A stretch of DNA of 64,000 bases, taken from Bog-756 sp963833585. Lineage in GTDB: Bacteria > Actinomycetota > Acidimicrobiia > Acidimicrobiales > RAAP-2. Location: assembly GCA_963833585.1 (NCBI GenBank), contig CAWHYF010000001.1:124001-188000 (forward strand), given 5' to 3'. The notes beneath the pieces were generated by a model. That model saw nothing but the letters and a program-made list of their open reading frames with translations. It was not told the origin of the DNA and ran no database searches. This document shows, in pieces, positions 50,290 through 58,910 of this stretch. The position numbers were made by a program, and so were the translations under genes. How positions within the stretch are numbered: the first letter of the stretch is position 1; each line of letters starts with the position of its first letter.

Positions 50290-51887
50290 CGTCCACCGGT
50301 GCCGGCGCGCCGGGCGGGATCCCGGCGATGGTCGCCGCCACGGCGGATCGATTCGGAGCCCGGTCGGCGGTCATCGACGGTGCCACCCGGATCTCCTACG
50401 CCGAGCTCGCGGACCAGGCCCGTCGGTTCGGCGCCGCCCTGGTGGCGTCCGGCATCGAGCCAGGTGACCGGGTGGCCATCTGGGCGTACAACAGTGCCGA
50501 GTGGATCGTGGCCGTACTGGGCCTCTTCGAGGCCGGCGCCGTGCTGGTACCGATCAACACCCGGTTCAAAGGGCCCGAGGCGGCGGACATCCTGGGGCGG
50601 AGCCGAGCCAGGGCCATGGTCACGGTCACCGACTTCCTGGGGGCCGACTACCTGGCGATGCTCGAGGCCACCGGGGCCGAGCTCCCGGACCTCGCCACCA
50701 CCATCGTCGCCCACGGCCCGGTGTCCGGAGGCTCCCTCTCGTGGGACACGTTCATGGACGGCGCCACCGAGGCCGCAGGGAGCGAGGTGGAGCGTCGCGG
50801 CAGGAACGTCGGCCGCGACGATCCCTCGGACATCCTGTTCACGTCGGGGACCACAGGGGTGGCCAAGGGCGTGGTCCAGACCCACGGCCGCACGCTTCTG
50901 GTGGCCACTGACTGGGTGGCGATGACCGGACTCCGGCCCGACGACCGCTACCTCATGGTGAACCCGTACTTCCACATGTTCGGACTGAAGGCGGGAATCC
51001 TCGCCGCGGTGTGCGCCGGAGCCACCATGATCCCCGAAGCGGTGTTCGACGTCGAGCGGGTGCTCCGCCTGGTTGCCGAGGAAGGGGTCACCGTGCTGCC
51101 GGGCCCGCCGACGCTGTACCAGGGAATTCTCGACCATCCCCGCCGACAGGACCACGACCTGTCGACCCTCCGGGTGGCCGTCACCGGTGCCGCCGACATC
51201 CCGGTGGAGCTCATCCGCCGGCTGGACGAGGAGCTCCCGTTCTCTGCCGTCATCACCGGCTACGGGCTGACCGAGGGCGGCACCGCGGCGGCCACCTCGC
51301 CCGACGACGACGTGGAGACCATCGCCACGACCGTGGGACGGCCCCGACCGGGATTCGAGCTGCGGATCGTCGACGATCAGGGGCGGGATCTGCCCGACGG
51401 CGCGCCAGGGGAGATCCTGCTCCGGGGCGGGAGCATCATGTCCCACTATCTCGACGACCCCGAGGCGACCAGTCAGGCCCTCTCCTCCGACGGTTGGCTG
51501 CGCACGGGCGATCTGGGGGTCCGCGACGCATCCGGGTACCTGCGGATCGTCGGGCGGTCGAAGGACATGTTCATCGTCGGGGGGTTCAACGCCTATCCGG
51601 CGGAGATCGAGAACACCCTCCTGGCCCACCCCGATGTCCAGCAGGTGGCGGTCATCGGGGTACCCGACCGGCGTCTGGGCGAGGTGGGCATGGCGTTCGC
51701 CGTCCTTCGCCCGGACGCATCGGTGACCGCGGCCGACATCATCGAGTGGAGTCGGGACCGGATGGCCAACTACAAGGTGCCCAGAGTCGTGGAGCTGGTG
51801 GAGCAGCTTCCCCTCAACGCCACCGGCAAGGTCGTGAAGGACGCGCTGCGAGAACGGGTCCAGCACCGGGCCGAGGCACCGGGATGA
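50286..51887 (+). CDS. Acyl-CoA ligase (FadD-like, ANL superfamily)
   Basis: A 533-residue acyl-CoA ligase. The ATP loop is LFTSGTTGVAKGVVQTH at 184-200, the A5 motif is ITGYGLTEGG, the hinge is TGDLGVRDASGYLRIVGRSKD and the catalytic Lys515 is in LPLNATGKVVKDAL. It activates a carboxylic acid through acyl-AMP. Substrate type is not fixed by these motifs. The ATG at 50286 overlaps the upstream stop (ATGA), and its own stop overlaps the start of the CoA transferase gene (ATGA). The trio probably processes one substrate in sequence. Confidence 0.93.
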   Translation: MTSTGAGAPGGIPAMVAATADRFGARSAVIDGATRISYAELADQARRFGAALVASGIEPGDRVAIWAYNSAEWIVAVLGLFEAGAVLVPINTRFKGPEAADILGRSRARAMVTVTDFLGADYLAMLEATGAELPDLATTIVAHGPVSGGSLSWDTFMDGATEAAGSEVERRGRNVGRDDPSDILFTSGTTGVAKGVVQTHGRTLLVATDWVAMTGLRPDDRYLMVNPYFHMFGLKAGILAAVCAGATMIPEAVFDVERVLRLVAEEGVTVLPGPPTLYQGILDHPRRQDHDLSTLRVAVTGAADIPVELIRRLDEELPFSAVITGYGLTEGGTAAATSPDDDVETIATTVGRPRPGFELRIVDDQGRDLPDGAPGEILLRGGSIMSHYLDDPEATSQALSSDGWLRTGDLGVRDASGYLRIVGRSKDMFIVGGFNAYPAEIENTLLAHPDVQQVAVIGVPDRRLGEVGMAFAVLRPDASVTAADIIEWSRDRMANYKVPRVVELVEQLPLNATGKVVKDALRERVQHRAEAPG

Positions 51888-53086
51888 GCGCTGACCAGGC
51901 CCACGGCCTCGCCTCCCTGGCCGGGCTGCGGGTGGTCGAGCTGGGGGTGTGGGTCGCCGCCCCCTCGGCCGCGGCGTTGCTGGCCGACTGGGGTGCCGAT
52001 GTGATCAAGGTCGAGGCCCCCGGCGGAGACCCGATGCGCAACGTGTTCGGGTCGATCGGGATCTCCGGCGATCTTCCCAACCCCGCCTTCGCCCTGGACA
52101 ACCGCGGGAAACGGAGCGTGGTGCTCGACCTCCGCCAGGCCCTGGACCGGCAACGCCTGGAAGACCTCCTGACCACGGCGGACGTCTTCGTGAGCAACCT
52201 GCGGCCCGACGCCCTCGACAAGCTCGACCTCGAGCCCCGGACCACCGTGGACCGCCATCCCCGACTGGTGTACTGCAGCATCAGCGGCTACGGCCTCCAG
52301 GGGGAGGAGCGCAACCGTCCCACCTATGACATCGGCGCCTTCTGGGCCCGGTCCGGCCTGGCCGTCCAGATGGCAGATGCCGACGGCAGCCCGCTCAACG
52401 CCCGGGGGGGGATCGGCGACCACATCACCGGCCTCGCCGCTCTGGCCGGCATCCTGGGTGCGGTTCTCGAGCAGCGCCAGACCGGCGCCGGTCGGGTGGT
52501 CGAGGTGTCCCTGCTGCGCACCGGCGCCTACGTGCTCGGGTGGGACCTGGGTCTGCAGATGGCGCTGGGCAAGGTGTCCGGTGCGGAGCCCCGCCACCGC
52601 AACCAGTCCCCGCTCATGAATCCGTACCGGGCGGCCGATGGGCGATGGTTCTTCTTCACCGGCCTCGAGGCCGGGCGGCACATCGGACCGGTGTGCCGAG
52701 CCCTCGGGCGCCCCGAGCTGCTCGAGGACCACCGGTTCGCCAGTGCCGCTGCCATCCGCCAGCACCGGACCGAGGTCATCGCCCTCCTCGACGAGGTCAT
52801 TGCCGAACGGCCCCTGGCCGAATGGGCGGAGCGGTTCGATCAGGAAGGGGTCTGGTGGGCGGTGGCCCAGTCACCGGCCGAGGTCGTCGAGGACCCGCAG
52901 ATGGTGGCCAACAACGGCTTCGTCGAGGTCGAGCAGGGCGCGCTCCGGAGCGTCAACGGGCCGGTCAGTTTCTCCGGTGTCTCCGACAACCCCGACGTCG
53001 GCGTCCCCCTGCTCGGCGAGCACACCGGCGAGGTGATCGGGGAACTGGGCGAGTCCGAGGCCGCCGGGGAAGGAGCCGGCCGCTAG
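51884..53086 (+). CDS. CaiB/BaiF-type family III CoA transferase
   Basis: A 400-residue family III CoA transferase, paralogue of the one at 38459. VVELGVWVAAPSAAALLADW and GADVIKVEAPGGDPMRNVFG open the protein. The catalytic Asp is expected at Asp149 in RPTYDIGAFWARSG. The C-terminal NGFVEVEQGALRSVNGPVSF is the usual substrate-domain end. It is the last gene of the amidohydrolase-ligase-transferase operon. Its stop overlaps by 4 bases the stop region of the convergent dehydrogenase gene at 53083, leaving no room for a terminator. Confidence 0.92.
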   Translation: MSADQAHGLASLAGLRVVELGVWVAAPSAAALLADWGADVIKVEAPGGDPMRNVFGSIGISGDLPNPAFALDNRGKRSVVLDLRQALDRQRLEDLLTTADVFVSNLRPDALDKLDLEPRTTVDRHPRLVYCSISGYGLQGEERNRPTYDIGAFWARSGLAVQMADADGSPLNARGGIGDHITGLAALAGILGAVLEQRQTGAGRVVEVSLLRTGAYVLGWDLGLQMALGKVSGAEPRHRNQSPLMNPYRAADGRWFFFTGLEAGRHIGPVCRALGRPELLEDHRFASAAAIRQHRTEVIALLDEVIAERPLAEWAERFDQEGVWWAVAQSPAEVVEDPQMVANNGFVEVEQGALRSVNGPVSFSGVSDNPDVGVPLLGEHTGEVIGELGESEAAGEGAGR

Positions 53087-54273
53087 GTGGTCCGCGCCCG
53101 GGCCATCAGCCCGCGGGCGATGACCAGACGCTGGATCTCGTTCGTGCCCTCACCGATCACCATCAGGGGTGCGTCGCGGTAGAACCGCTCCACCGGAAGG
53201 TCGGTGGTGTAGCCGACGCCACCGTGGATCCGCATGGACTCGGTGGCCAGTTCGAGGGCCGTCTCGCTGGCGAACAGCTTGGCCATGCCGGCCTCCACGT
53301 CGCACCGCAACCCCGCCATCTTGCGCTCGGCCGCATCCCGGGTGAGAAGCCGGGCGGCCTGGAGCCGGGTGGCCATGTCGGCCAGCTTGAGCTGGATGGC
53401 CTGGTGTTCCCCGATGGGTTTGCCGAAGGTCTCCCGCTGCTGCGCATAGCTCAGGGCGGCGTCGAAGGCGGCCCGGGCGACGCCGACGGCCCGGGCGGCG
53501 ATGTTGATCCGTCCCACCTCCAGCACGCCGAGGATCTGTGGGAGCCCGCGACCCGCCTCGCCGATGAGGTTGGCGGCCGGGACCCGTTGGTCCACGTAGG
53601 CCATCTCGACGGTCTCCACGCCCCGGTAGCCGAGCTTGCCGACGTTCTTGCTCACCGCGATGCCCTCGAACCGGGGCCCGGGCTCCTTCTCCACGATGAA
53701 GGCGGAGATGCCCTCGTCGGTCCGGGCGGCCAGCGCCACCAGTCCCGACCGTTCTCCGTTGGTCACCCAGGCCTTCGTGCCGTTCACCACGTACTCGTCA
53801 CCGTCACGGGTGGCCCGACACGAGATGTTGCGGGTGTCGCTCCCGGCGTCCGGTTCGGAGAGGGACAGCGCTCCCCGCCGGCTCCCCGAAGCGAGCACCG
53901 GGAGCCAGCGTCGCTTCTGCTCCTCGGAGCCGTGGGCCATGAGCAGGGTGGCGACCATGGTGTGGGTGTTGATGATGCCGGTCAGGCTCATCCAGCCGTA
54001 GGCGACCTCCTCGATGACCCCGATGTAGGTGAGCAGGTCGAGGCCCAGGCCGCCGTAGGCCTCGGGGATGGTCACCCCGAAGAGCCCGAGGTCGCGCATC
54101 TGCGCCACGATCTCGGACGGGAACCGGTCGGCGTGCTCCATCTCGGAGACGACCGGGATGACCTCCCTGGCCACGAAGCGCCGGACCGTCTCGATGATCT
54201 CCAGGCGCACGTCGGGGTCGGTGGGGCGGGTGAGGCTGGAATCGCGCGCCGGCTCGGCCATGGCTGAGAACAC
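53083..54273 (-). CDS. Acyl-CoA dehydrogenase with classical catalytic Glu
   Basis: A 396-residue acyl-CoA dehydrogenase. Unlike the paired copies, it keeps the catalytic base Glu in LMVIGEGTNEIQRLVIARGL. LSLSEPDAGSDTRNISCRAT and VNGTKAWVTNGERSGLVALA form the FAD domain, and MRIHGGVGYTTDLPVERFYRD is near the end. It should work as a homotetramer like butyryl- or glutaryl-CoA dehydrogenases. The GTG start at 54273 has GGAGG upstream; ATG 54261 is an alternative. It is divergent from the ligase at 54316, with a 42-base gap. Confidence 0.94.
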   Translation of the reverse strand: MFSAMAEPARDSSLTRPTDPDVRLEIIETVRRFVAREVIPVVSEMEHADRFPSEIVAQMRDLGLFGVTIPEAYGGLGLDLLTYIGVIEEVAYGWMSLTGIINTHTMVATLLMAHGSEEQKRRWLPVLASGSRRGALSLSEPDAGSDTRNISCRATRDGDEYVVNGTKAWVTNGERSGLVALAARTDEGISAFIVEKEPGPRFEGIAVSKNVGKLGYRGVETVEMAYVDQRVPAANLIGEAGRGLPQILGVLEVGRINIAARAVGVARAAFDAALSYAQQRETFGKPIGEHQAIQLKLADMATRLQAARLLTRDAAERKMAGLRCDVEAGMAKLFASETALELATESMRIHGGVGYTTDLPVERFYRDAPLMVIGEGTNEIQRLVIARGLMARARTT

Positions 54274-54315
54274 TACATCCCCTCCGTGTTGACGGCGATC
54301 TCAGGAGCGAGAAGA

Positions 54316-55848
54316 ATGTTTCCAATGGCCGCGGCTCTCATGCACCACGCCCTGGAGCAGGCTGCGGCACGTCTGGGCGACCGAGCCGCCGTCCGGCAGG
54401 ACGACCGGTGCTGGTCCTTCCGGCAGCTCGACGAGGGCAGCAGTGCCTTCGCCCGCCGGCTGGCGTCCCGCGGGGTGGCACCTGGCGACCGGGTGGCCGT
54501 GATGACCTCGAACCGCCCGGAGTTCCTGGTGGCCGTCCACGGGATCAGCAAGGCCGGGGCCGCCGCGGTGCTGCTCAGCCCGGCGTGGAAGGCGGTGGAG
54601 ACCGGCCACGCACTGGGGCTGACCGGCCCGGTCCACGCCGTGTGCGACGGCCCGTCCGCGAGCCTGCTCGCCGAGCTGATGGGGGAGGACCGGGTCACCG
54701 ATCTCGACCGGCCGACCGACGGTGAGGTCGCCCGGCCAGCCGCCACCGGCGGGGTGGTGGCCGGCGACGGGGATGACACCCGCGAGGCGGTGCTGGTGTT
54801 CAGCTCGGGCACGACCGGACTCCCCAAGGCGGTTCGCCACACCCACCGGTCGATGGGCCATGCCACCGATCACTGGTGCCAGACCCTCGGCCTGGGCCCC
54901 GACGACCGGTTCCAGGTGGCCACACCGCCGTCCCACATCCTCGGGCTGTTGAACCTGTTGGCCGCGGCACAGGCCGGAGCCACCGTGCGGTTGCATGCCC
55001 GCTTCGACCTCGACGAGGTGCTCAGGCGAATCGAGGAGGAGCGGATGACGCTGGAGATGGCCGTGGCGCCCATCGCACTGGCCATGGCCAACCATCCCCA
55101 CCTCGAGGACTTCGACCTCTCCTCGCTGCGGTACATCATGTGGGGGGCGACTCCCGTGAGCGAGCAGGTGGCCACGGCGGTCACCGAACGCACCGGGGTG
55201 CGCTGGCTGCCGGCCTACGGCGCCAGCGAGCTGCCGGTCATCGCCGTCAATCCGGTCGGCGACCCGGCCTCGTGGCGGCTGGACTCCGCCGGGCTGCCAC
55301 CCCCCGGGGTGGCGCTCCGGGTGGCCGACCTGGACACCGGGGCGGTGCTCCCACCTGGTGAGATCGGCGAGATCCAGGTCCACAGTCCCTCGGTGATGGC
55401 GGGCTACCTGCCCGAGGAGGCCACCGTCGACGCATTCGCCGGGGACTGGTACCGCACGGGCGACGTCGGCTGGCTCGAGTCCGGGGGATGGGTCCACCTG
55501 ACCGACCGGTCGAAGGAGATGATCAAGGTCAACGGCTTCCAGGTGGCGCCGGCGGAGATCGAGGGTGTCCTGCACGGCCACCCCGCGGTGCTCGACTGTG
55601 CGGTGTTCGGGCTGGAGGACGAGCGGGCCGGCGAAGTTCCGGTCGCCGCCGTGCAGCTCGATCCGGAGCGCCCGGTCACCGAGGAGGAGCTCCGGCAACT
55701 GGTGGCCGGATCGCTCGCCACCTACAAACACCTCCGTCACGTCGTTGTCGTGGAGGCGGTTCCCAGACTCCCCTCGGGCAAGGTACTGCGGCGCACGTTG
55801 CGTGACGAGTGGACGCCGGTGTTGGCGGCGACTCCGGGCGAGCCCTGA
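54316..55848 (+). CDS. Acyl-CoA ligase (ANL superfamily)
   Basis: A 510-residue acyl-CoA ligase. The ATP loop is VFSSGTTGLPKAVRHTHRSM at 161-180, the A5 motif is LPAYGASELP, the hinge is TGDVGWLESGGWVHLTDRSKE and the catalytic Lys489 is in LPSGKVLRRTL. AYGASELP replaces the usual GYGxTE, as seen in 4-coumarate-CoA ligase-like enzymes with unusual substrates. ATG 54316 has AGGAG about eight bases upstream. It heads a plus-strand operon with two acyl-CoA dehydrogenases and a crotonase; the overlap with the next gene is one base (TGATG). Confidence 0.93.
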   Translation: MFPMAAALMHHALEQAAARLGDRAAVRQDDRCWSFRQLDEGSSAFARRLASRGVAPGDRVAVMTSNRPEFLVAVHGISKAGAAAVLLSPAWKAVETGHALGLTGPVHAVCDGPSASLLAELMGEDRVTDLDRPTDGEVARPAATGGVVAGDGDDTREAVLVFSSGTTGLPKAVRHTHRSMGHATDHWCQTLGLGPDDRFQVATPPSHILGLLNLLAAAQAGATVRLHARFDLDEVLRRIEEERMTLEMAVAPIALAMANHPHLEDFDLSSLRYIMWGATPVSEQVATAVTERTGVRWLPAYGASELPVIAVNPVGDPASWRLDSAGLPPPGVALRVADLDTGAVLPPGEIGEIQVHSPSVMAGYLPEEATVDAFAGDWYRTGDVGWLESGGWVHLTDRSKEMIKVNGFQVAPAEIEGVLHGHPAVLDCAVFGLEDERAGEVPVAAVQLDPERPVTEEELRQLVAGSLATYKHLRHVVVVEAVPRLPSGKVLRRTLRDEWTPVLAATPGEP

Positions 55849-56891
55849 TGGACGTGCGCCTCTCGCCGGAGCAGGAGGCGCTCCGCGATTCCGCCGTCCA
55901 GGTGGTCGACCGCCTGGGTCCCCGTACCGTCGGCCAGCTGGGTGACCGCGAGCGGGCGGAGAAGCTGGACGCCGCGGTCAGGGCCGCGGGCTGGCGCGAG
56001 CTGCGGGTCCCCGAGGACGGGGGTGCGCCGCTCGCCTCCGGCGTCGAGGCCGCCATCGTGGCCGAGGAGCTCGGACGGGGCCTGGCCGACGTCTCGTTCA
56101 TCGGCCCCACCCTGGCGGCGGAACTGCGCCGTCTGGCCGGGGCGTCCGCCTCCACTGCGGCGGAGACCGTCCTCCTCTCGCCGGGGCGCGTGGATCTGGC
56201 CGTGACCGTCGACGGCCGCTCGCCGGAGGGCGCCTCGGCGGTGGACGCCGAGGGTGCGCTCGCCGCGCTCCTCCTGGTTCCCGCCGGCCCCGACCACCGG
56301 TTGGCGCTGGTCCCCCTGCCCTCCCCGGGGGGACGCACCGATCTGACCAGGCCGTCGGCAGCCGTCCCCCCGACGCCGGTGGACGAGCTGGGCGGCGCCT
56401 CGGCCCCGTCACTGACAGCCGACGATCTGGCGAGGTGGACGGCGCTGGGGCTGGCCCTCTCCTGTGCCGACCTGGTCGGAACCATGAGGGGCGCGGTGGA
56501 CCTGGCGGTCGGGTACGCGTCGACGCGGCGCCAATTCGACCGGCCCATCGGCTCCTTCCAAGCCGTGCAACACCTGCTGGCCGACGCCTACGTCCTGATG
56601 GAGGGGTCGTGCAGCGTGGCCCGCCACGCGGCCTGGGCCGTCGACGCCCTGCCCGCCGATTCCGCCGTGGACGCCGCCGCGGTGGCGAAGGCCTACTGCG
56701 CCCGGGCGGCCCGGTCGGTGTGCGAGGCCTCGATCCAGGTGCACGGGGGCATCGGCAATACCTGGGACTGCCTGGCCCACGTCCACCTGCGTCGGGCCCT
56801 GGTCTCGAGCGAACTGCTCGGAGGGGCCGGGATGAGCCTCGACCGGGTACTGGAGCACCGGGGGATGGGAGATCACGATGGACTTCGGTGA
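55848..56891 (+). CDS. Acyl-CoA dehydrogenase (pair B, subunit 2)
   Basis: A 347-residue, divergent acyl-CoA dehydrogenase subunit. It has LGLALSCADLVGTMRGAVDL, then YASTRRQFDRPIGSFQAVQH, and CEASIQVHGGIGNTWDCLAH in the C-terminal domain. The FAD-contacting beta-domain is degenerate (ALAALLLVPAGPDHRLALVP) and lacks the usual SEP and TGxK motifs. This is the pattern of the smaller partner in heterotetrameric FadE pairs. The start overlaps the ligase stop, and its last 14 bases overlap the start of the next dehydrogenase, so expression is tightly coupled. Confidence 0.9.
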   Translation: MDVRLSPEQEALRDSAVQVVDRLGPRTVGQLGDRERAEKLDAAVRAAGWRELRVPEDGGAPLASGVEAAIVAEELGRGLADVSFIGPTLAAELRRLAGASASTAAETVLLSPGRVDLAVTVDGRSPEGASAVDAEGALAALLLVPAGPDHRLALVPLPSPGGRTDLTRPSAAVPPTPVDELGGASAPSLTADDLARWTALGLALSCADLVGTMRGAVDLAVGYASTRRQFDRPIGSFQAVQHLLADAYVLMEGSCSVARHAAWAVDALPADSAVDAAAVAKAYCARAARSVCEASIQVHGGIGNTWDCLAHVHLRRALVSSELLGGAGMSLDRVLEHRGMGDHDGLR

Positions 56892-58008
56892 CTCGCCCGA
56901 CGAGGCCGAGTTCCGGCTGCGACTCCGGGCGTGGCTGGGGGAGAACGCCCCCGGCCTACCCGCCTCGTCGACTGACGATGCCTACTGGGCCGGTCAGGCC
57001 GCCTGGCACCGGTCACTCCACGGAGCCGGCTTCTTCGGTGCGACCTGGCCCAAGGAGATCGGGGGCCAGGACCTGCCGAGCGTCTACGACGTGATCGTCG
57101 ACGAGGAACTGGCGGCGGCCGGTGCCCCGCCCCGCCCGAGTCTCGGTTACCTGGTGGAGGGCATCCTGGAGCACGGGAGCGAACGGGTCCGACGTCGATT
57201 CCTGCCCGGTATCGTCAACGGACGGGACCGATGGTGTCAGGGCTTCAGCGAACCCGACGCCGGCTCCGACCTCGCATCGTTGCGGACCCGGGCCGATCGC
57301 GACGGTGACGATTACGTCCTGTCCGGCCACAAGGTCTGGACCAGCTACTCCGACGACGCCGACTGGTGCCTGGTCCTGGCCCGAACCGACCACGACGTCG
57401 CCAAGCACCGGGGCATCTCGGCCTTCGCCCTCCCCATGCGGCAACCGGGTGTCGAACAACGACCGCTACCCATGATCAACGGGATCACCAAGGAGTTCGG
57501 CGAGGTCCTCTTGGACCGGGCCCGGGTGCCGGCCTCGAACATGATCGGTGATCCCGGGGAGGGCTGGCCGCTGGCCATGACCGTCGTCAGTCACGAGCGG
57601 GAGCCGCAGGCGCTGGGCTTCGCGGGCCGCTACGAGAAGCTGGTGAGCGAGCTGGTGGCGAAGGTGCAGAGCCAACCACCGGCCTACCGCGCCGAGCAGG
57701 TCCGCGAACTGGGCTGGGCTATCGTCGAGTCGCAGATGCTACGCCTGCACGTGTACCGCCGGCTCTCGGACCGCCTGGCCGGCATCTCCCACGGGCCCCA
57801 GGGCTCGGTGGACAAGCTGTTGATGACCTCCACCGAACAGACCGTCGGGCACGCCGCCCTGGCCCTGGGGGGAGTGAGCCCGGCCGACGGTGACGACACC
57901 TGGTTCAAGGTGTATCTCTACAGCCGGGCCCAGAGTGTGATGGGCGGCACGTCCCAGATCCAGCGCAATCTGGTCGCCGGCCGGATCCTGGGGTTGCCGG
58001 CGTCATGA
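56878..58008 (+). CDS. Acyl-CoA dehydrogenase (pair B, subunit 1)
   Basis: A 376-residue acyl-CoA dehydrogenase. The substrate and FAD motifs are CQGFSEPDAGSDLASLRTRA and LSGHKVWTSYSDDADWCLVL. The end reads VMGGTSQIQRNLVAGRIL, with Gly where homotetrameric enzymes have Glu, typical of FadE subunits in paired enzymes. TKEFGEVLLDRARVPASNMI is the middle-domain strand. It starts inside the end of subunit 2 (14-base overlap) and its stop overlaps the crotonase start by ATGA. Subunits and crotonase probably act on the same substrate in sequence. Confidence 0.93.
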   Translation: MDFGDSPDEAEFRLRLRAWLGENAPGLPASSTDDAYWAGQAAWHRSLHGAGFFGATWPKEIGGQDLPSVYDVIVDEELAAAGAPPRPSLGYLVEGILEHGSERVRRRFLPGIVNGRDRWCQGFSEPDAGSDLASLRTRADRDGDDYVLSGHKVWTSYSDDADWCLVLARTDHDVAKHRGISAFALPMRQPGVEQRPLPMINGITKEFGEVLLDRARVPASNMIGDPGEGWPLAMTVVSHEREPQALGFAGRYEKLVSELVAKVQSQPPAYRAEQVRELGWAIVESQMLRLHVYRRLSDRLAGISHGPQGSVDKLLMTSTEQTVGHAALALGGVSPADGDDTWFKVYLYSRAQSVMGGTSQIQRNLVAGRILGLPAS

Positions 58009-58793
58009 CCCCCTACGAGCTCACCCCGGAACTCGAGGTGGAGGTGGACGGACCGGTCCGGTTGGTCCGACTGAACCGCCCCGAGCAGCTGAACGCCACC
58101 AACCACGGACTGCACCGCGGGCTGGCCGAGCTGTTCCCGCAGATCGATGCCGATGACGCCGCCCGAGCCGTCGTGCTCACCGGGAAGGGACGGGCCTTCT
58201 CGGCCGGGGGTGACTTCACCTACCTCGACGAGTTGAGCAGGGACGCCGATCGACGGCGCGAGACGCTCGCCCACGGCAAGCAGATCGTCACCGGCATGGT
58301 CCGGTGCCGGGTACCGATCGTGGCCGCGGTCAACGGTCCGGCCGTCGGGTTGGGGTGCAGCCTGGTGGCCCTCTCCGACATTGTGTACATGGCCGAGAGC
58401 GCCCACCTGGCCGACCCCCACGTCATGATCGGCCTGGTGGCGGCGGACGGCGGCCCGGTGACCTGGCCGCTCCTGACCAGTCTCCAGCTGGCCAAGGAGT
58501 ACGCGCTCACCGGCGACCGGATTCCGGCCCGCCGGGCAGCCGAGATGGGGTTGGTGAACCACGTGTGTGCCGACGGGGAGGTCCTCGAGCAGGCGGTGGG
58601 CTGCGCCCACCGGATCGCCAAGCTGCCCCGCCAGGCGGTGGAGGACACCAAACGCCTCCTCAACCTGCACCTCGAACGGGCCGTGGTGGCCACCCTGGAC
58701 TTCGCCCTCGCCGCCGAGGACCGGTCCTTCACCTCCTCCGAGCTGCGGGTGAATCTCGATCGGCTCCTCGCACCCCGGGAGTCCGGCGGCTGA
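58005..58793 (+). CDS. Crotonase-fold enoyl-CoA hydratase/isomerase family protein
   Basis: A 262-residue crotonase-superfamily protein. The oxyanion hole is formed by RAFSAGGDFTYLD at 63-75 and NGPAVGLGCSLVALSD at 110-125. The two glutamates that add water in classical enoyl-CoA hydratase are replaced: Ser119 in GLGCSLV and His139 in DPHVMIGLVAADGG. So it may be an isomerase, hydrolase or other CoA-ester enzyme instead of a hydratase. The DPHVxxGLVAADGG form recurs in actinobacterial members. The ATG overlaps the upstream stop (ATGA), making it the last gene of the operon starting at 54316. Confidence 0.9.
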   Translation: MTPYELTPELEVEVDGPVRLVRLNRPEQLNATNHGLHRGLAELFPQIDADDAARAVVLTGKGRAFSAGGDFTYLDELSRDADRRRETLAHGKQIVTGMVRCRVPIVAAVNGPAVGLGCSLVALSDIVYMAESAHLADPHVMIGLVAADGGPVTWPLLTSLQLAKEYALTGDRIPARRAAEMGLVNHVCADGEVLEQAVGCAHRIAKLPRQAVEDTKRLLNLHLERAVVATLDFALAAEDRSFTSSELRVNLDRLLAPRESGG

Positions 58794-58838
58794 GCCGCAC
58801 CAAACCCGGTGTCGACCCCCGGGCGCTGTATTCTCGAT

Positions 58839-58850
58839 TCTCGACCGAGA
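58839..58850. promoter_or_regulatory. Inverted repeat TCTCG-AC-CGAGA
   Basis: Two 5-base arms in perfect inverted order, 61 bases before the TetR start at 58911. It is a candidate autoregulatory operator. The half-site resembles the palindrome at 49046-49057. Confidence 0.4.
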
Positions 58851-58910
58851 CATGAGGTATTGCACTATGGAGATAAGCGCATTTCCGCATCCGGGAGTAG
58901 GGTCCGGGCG

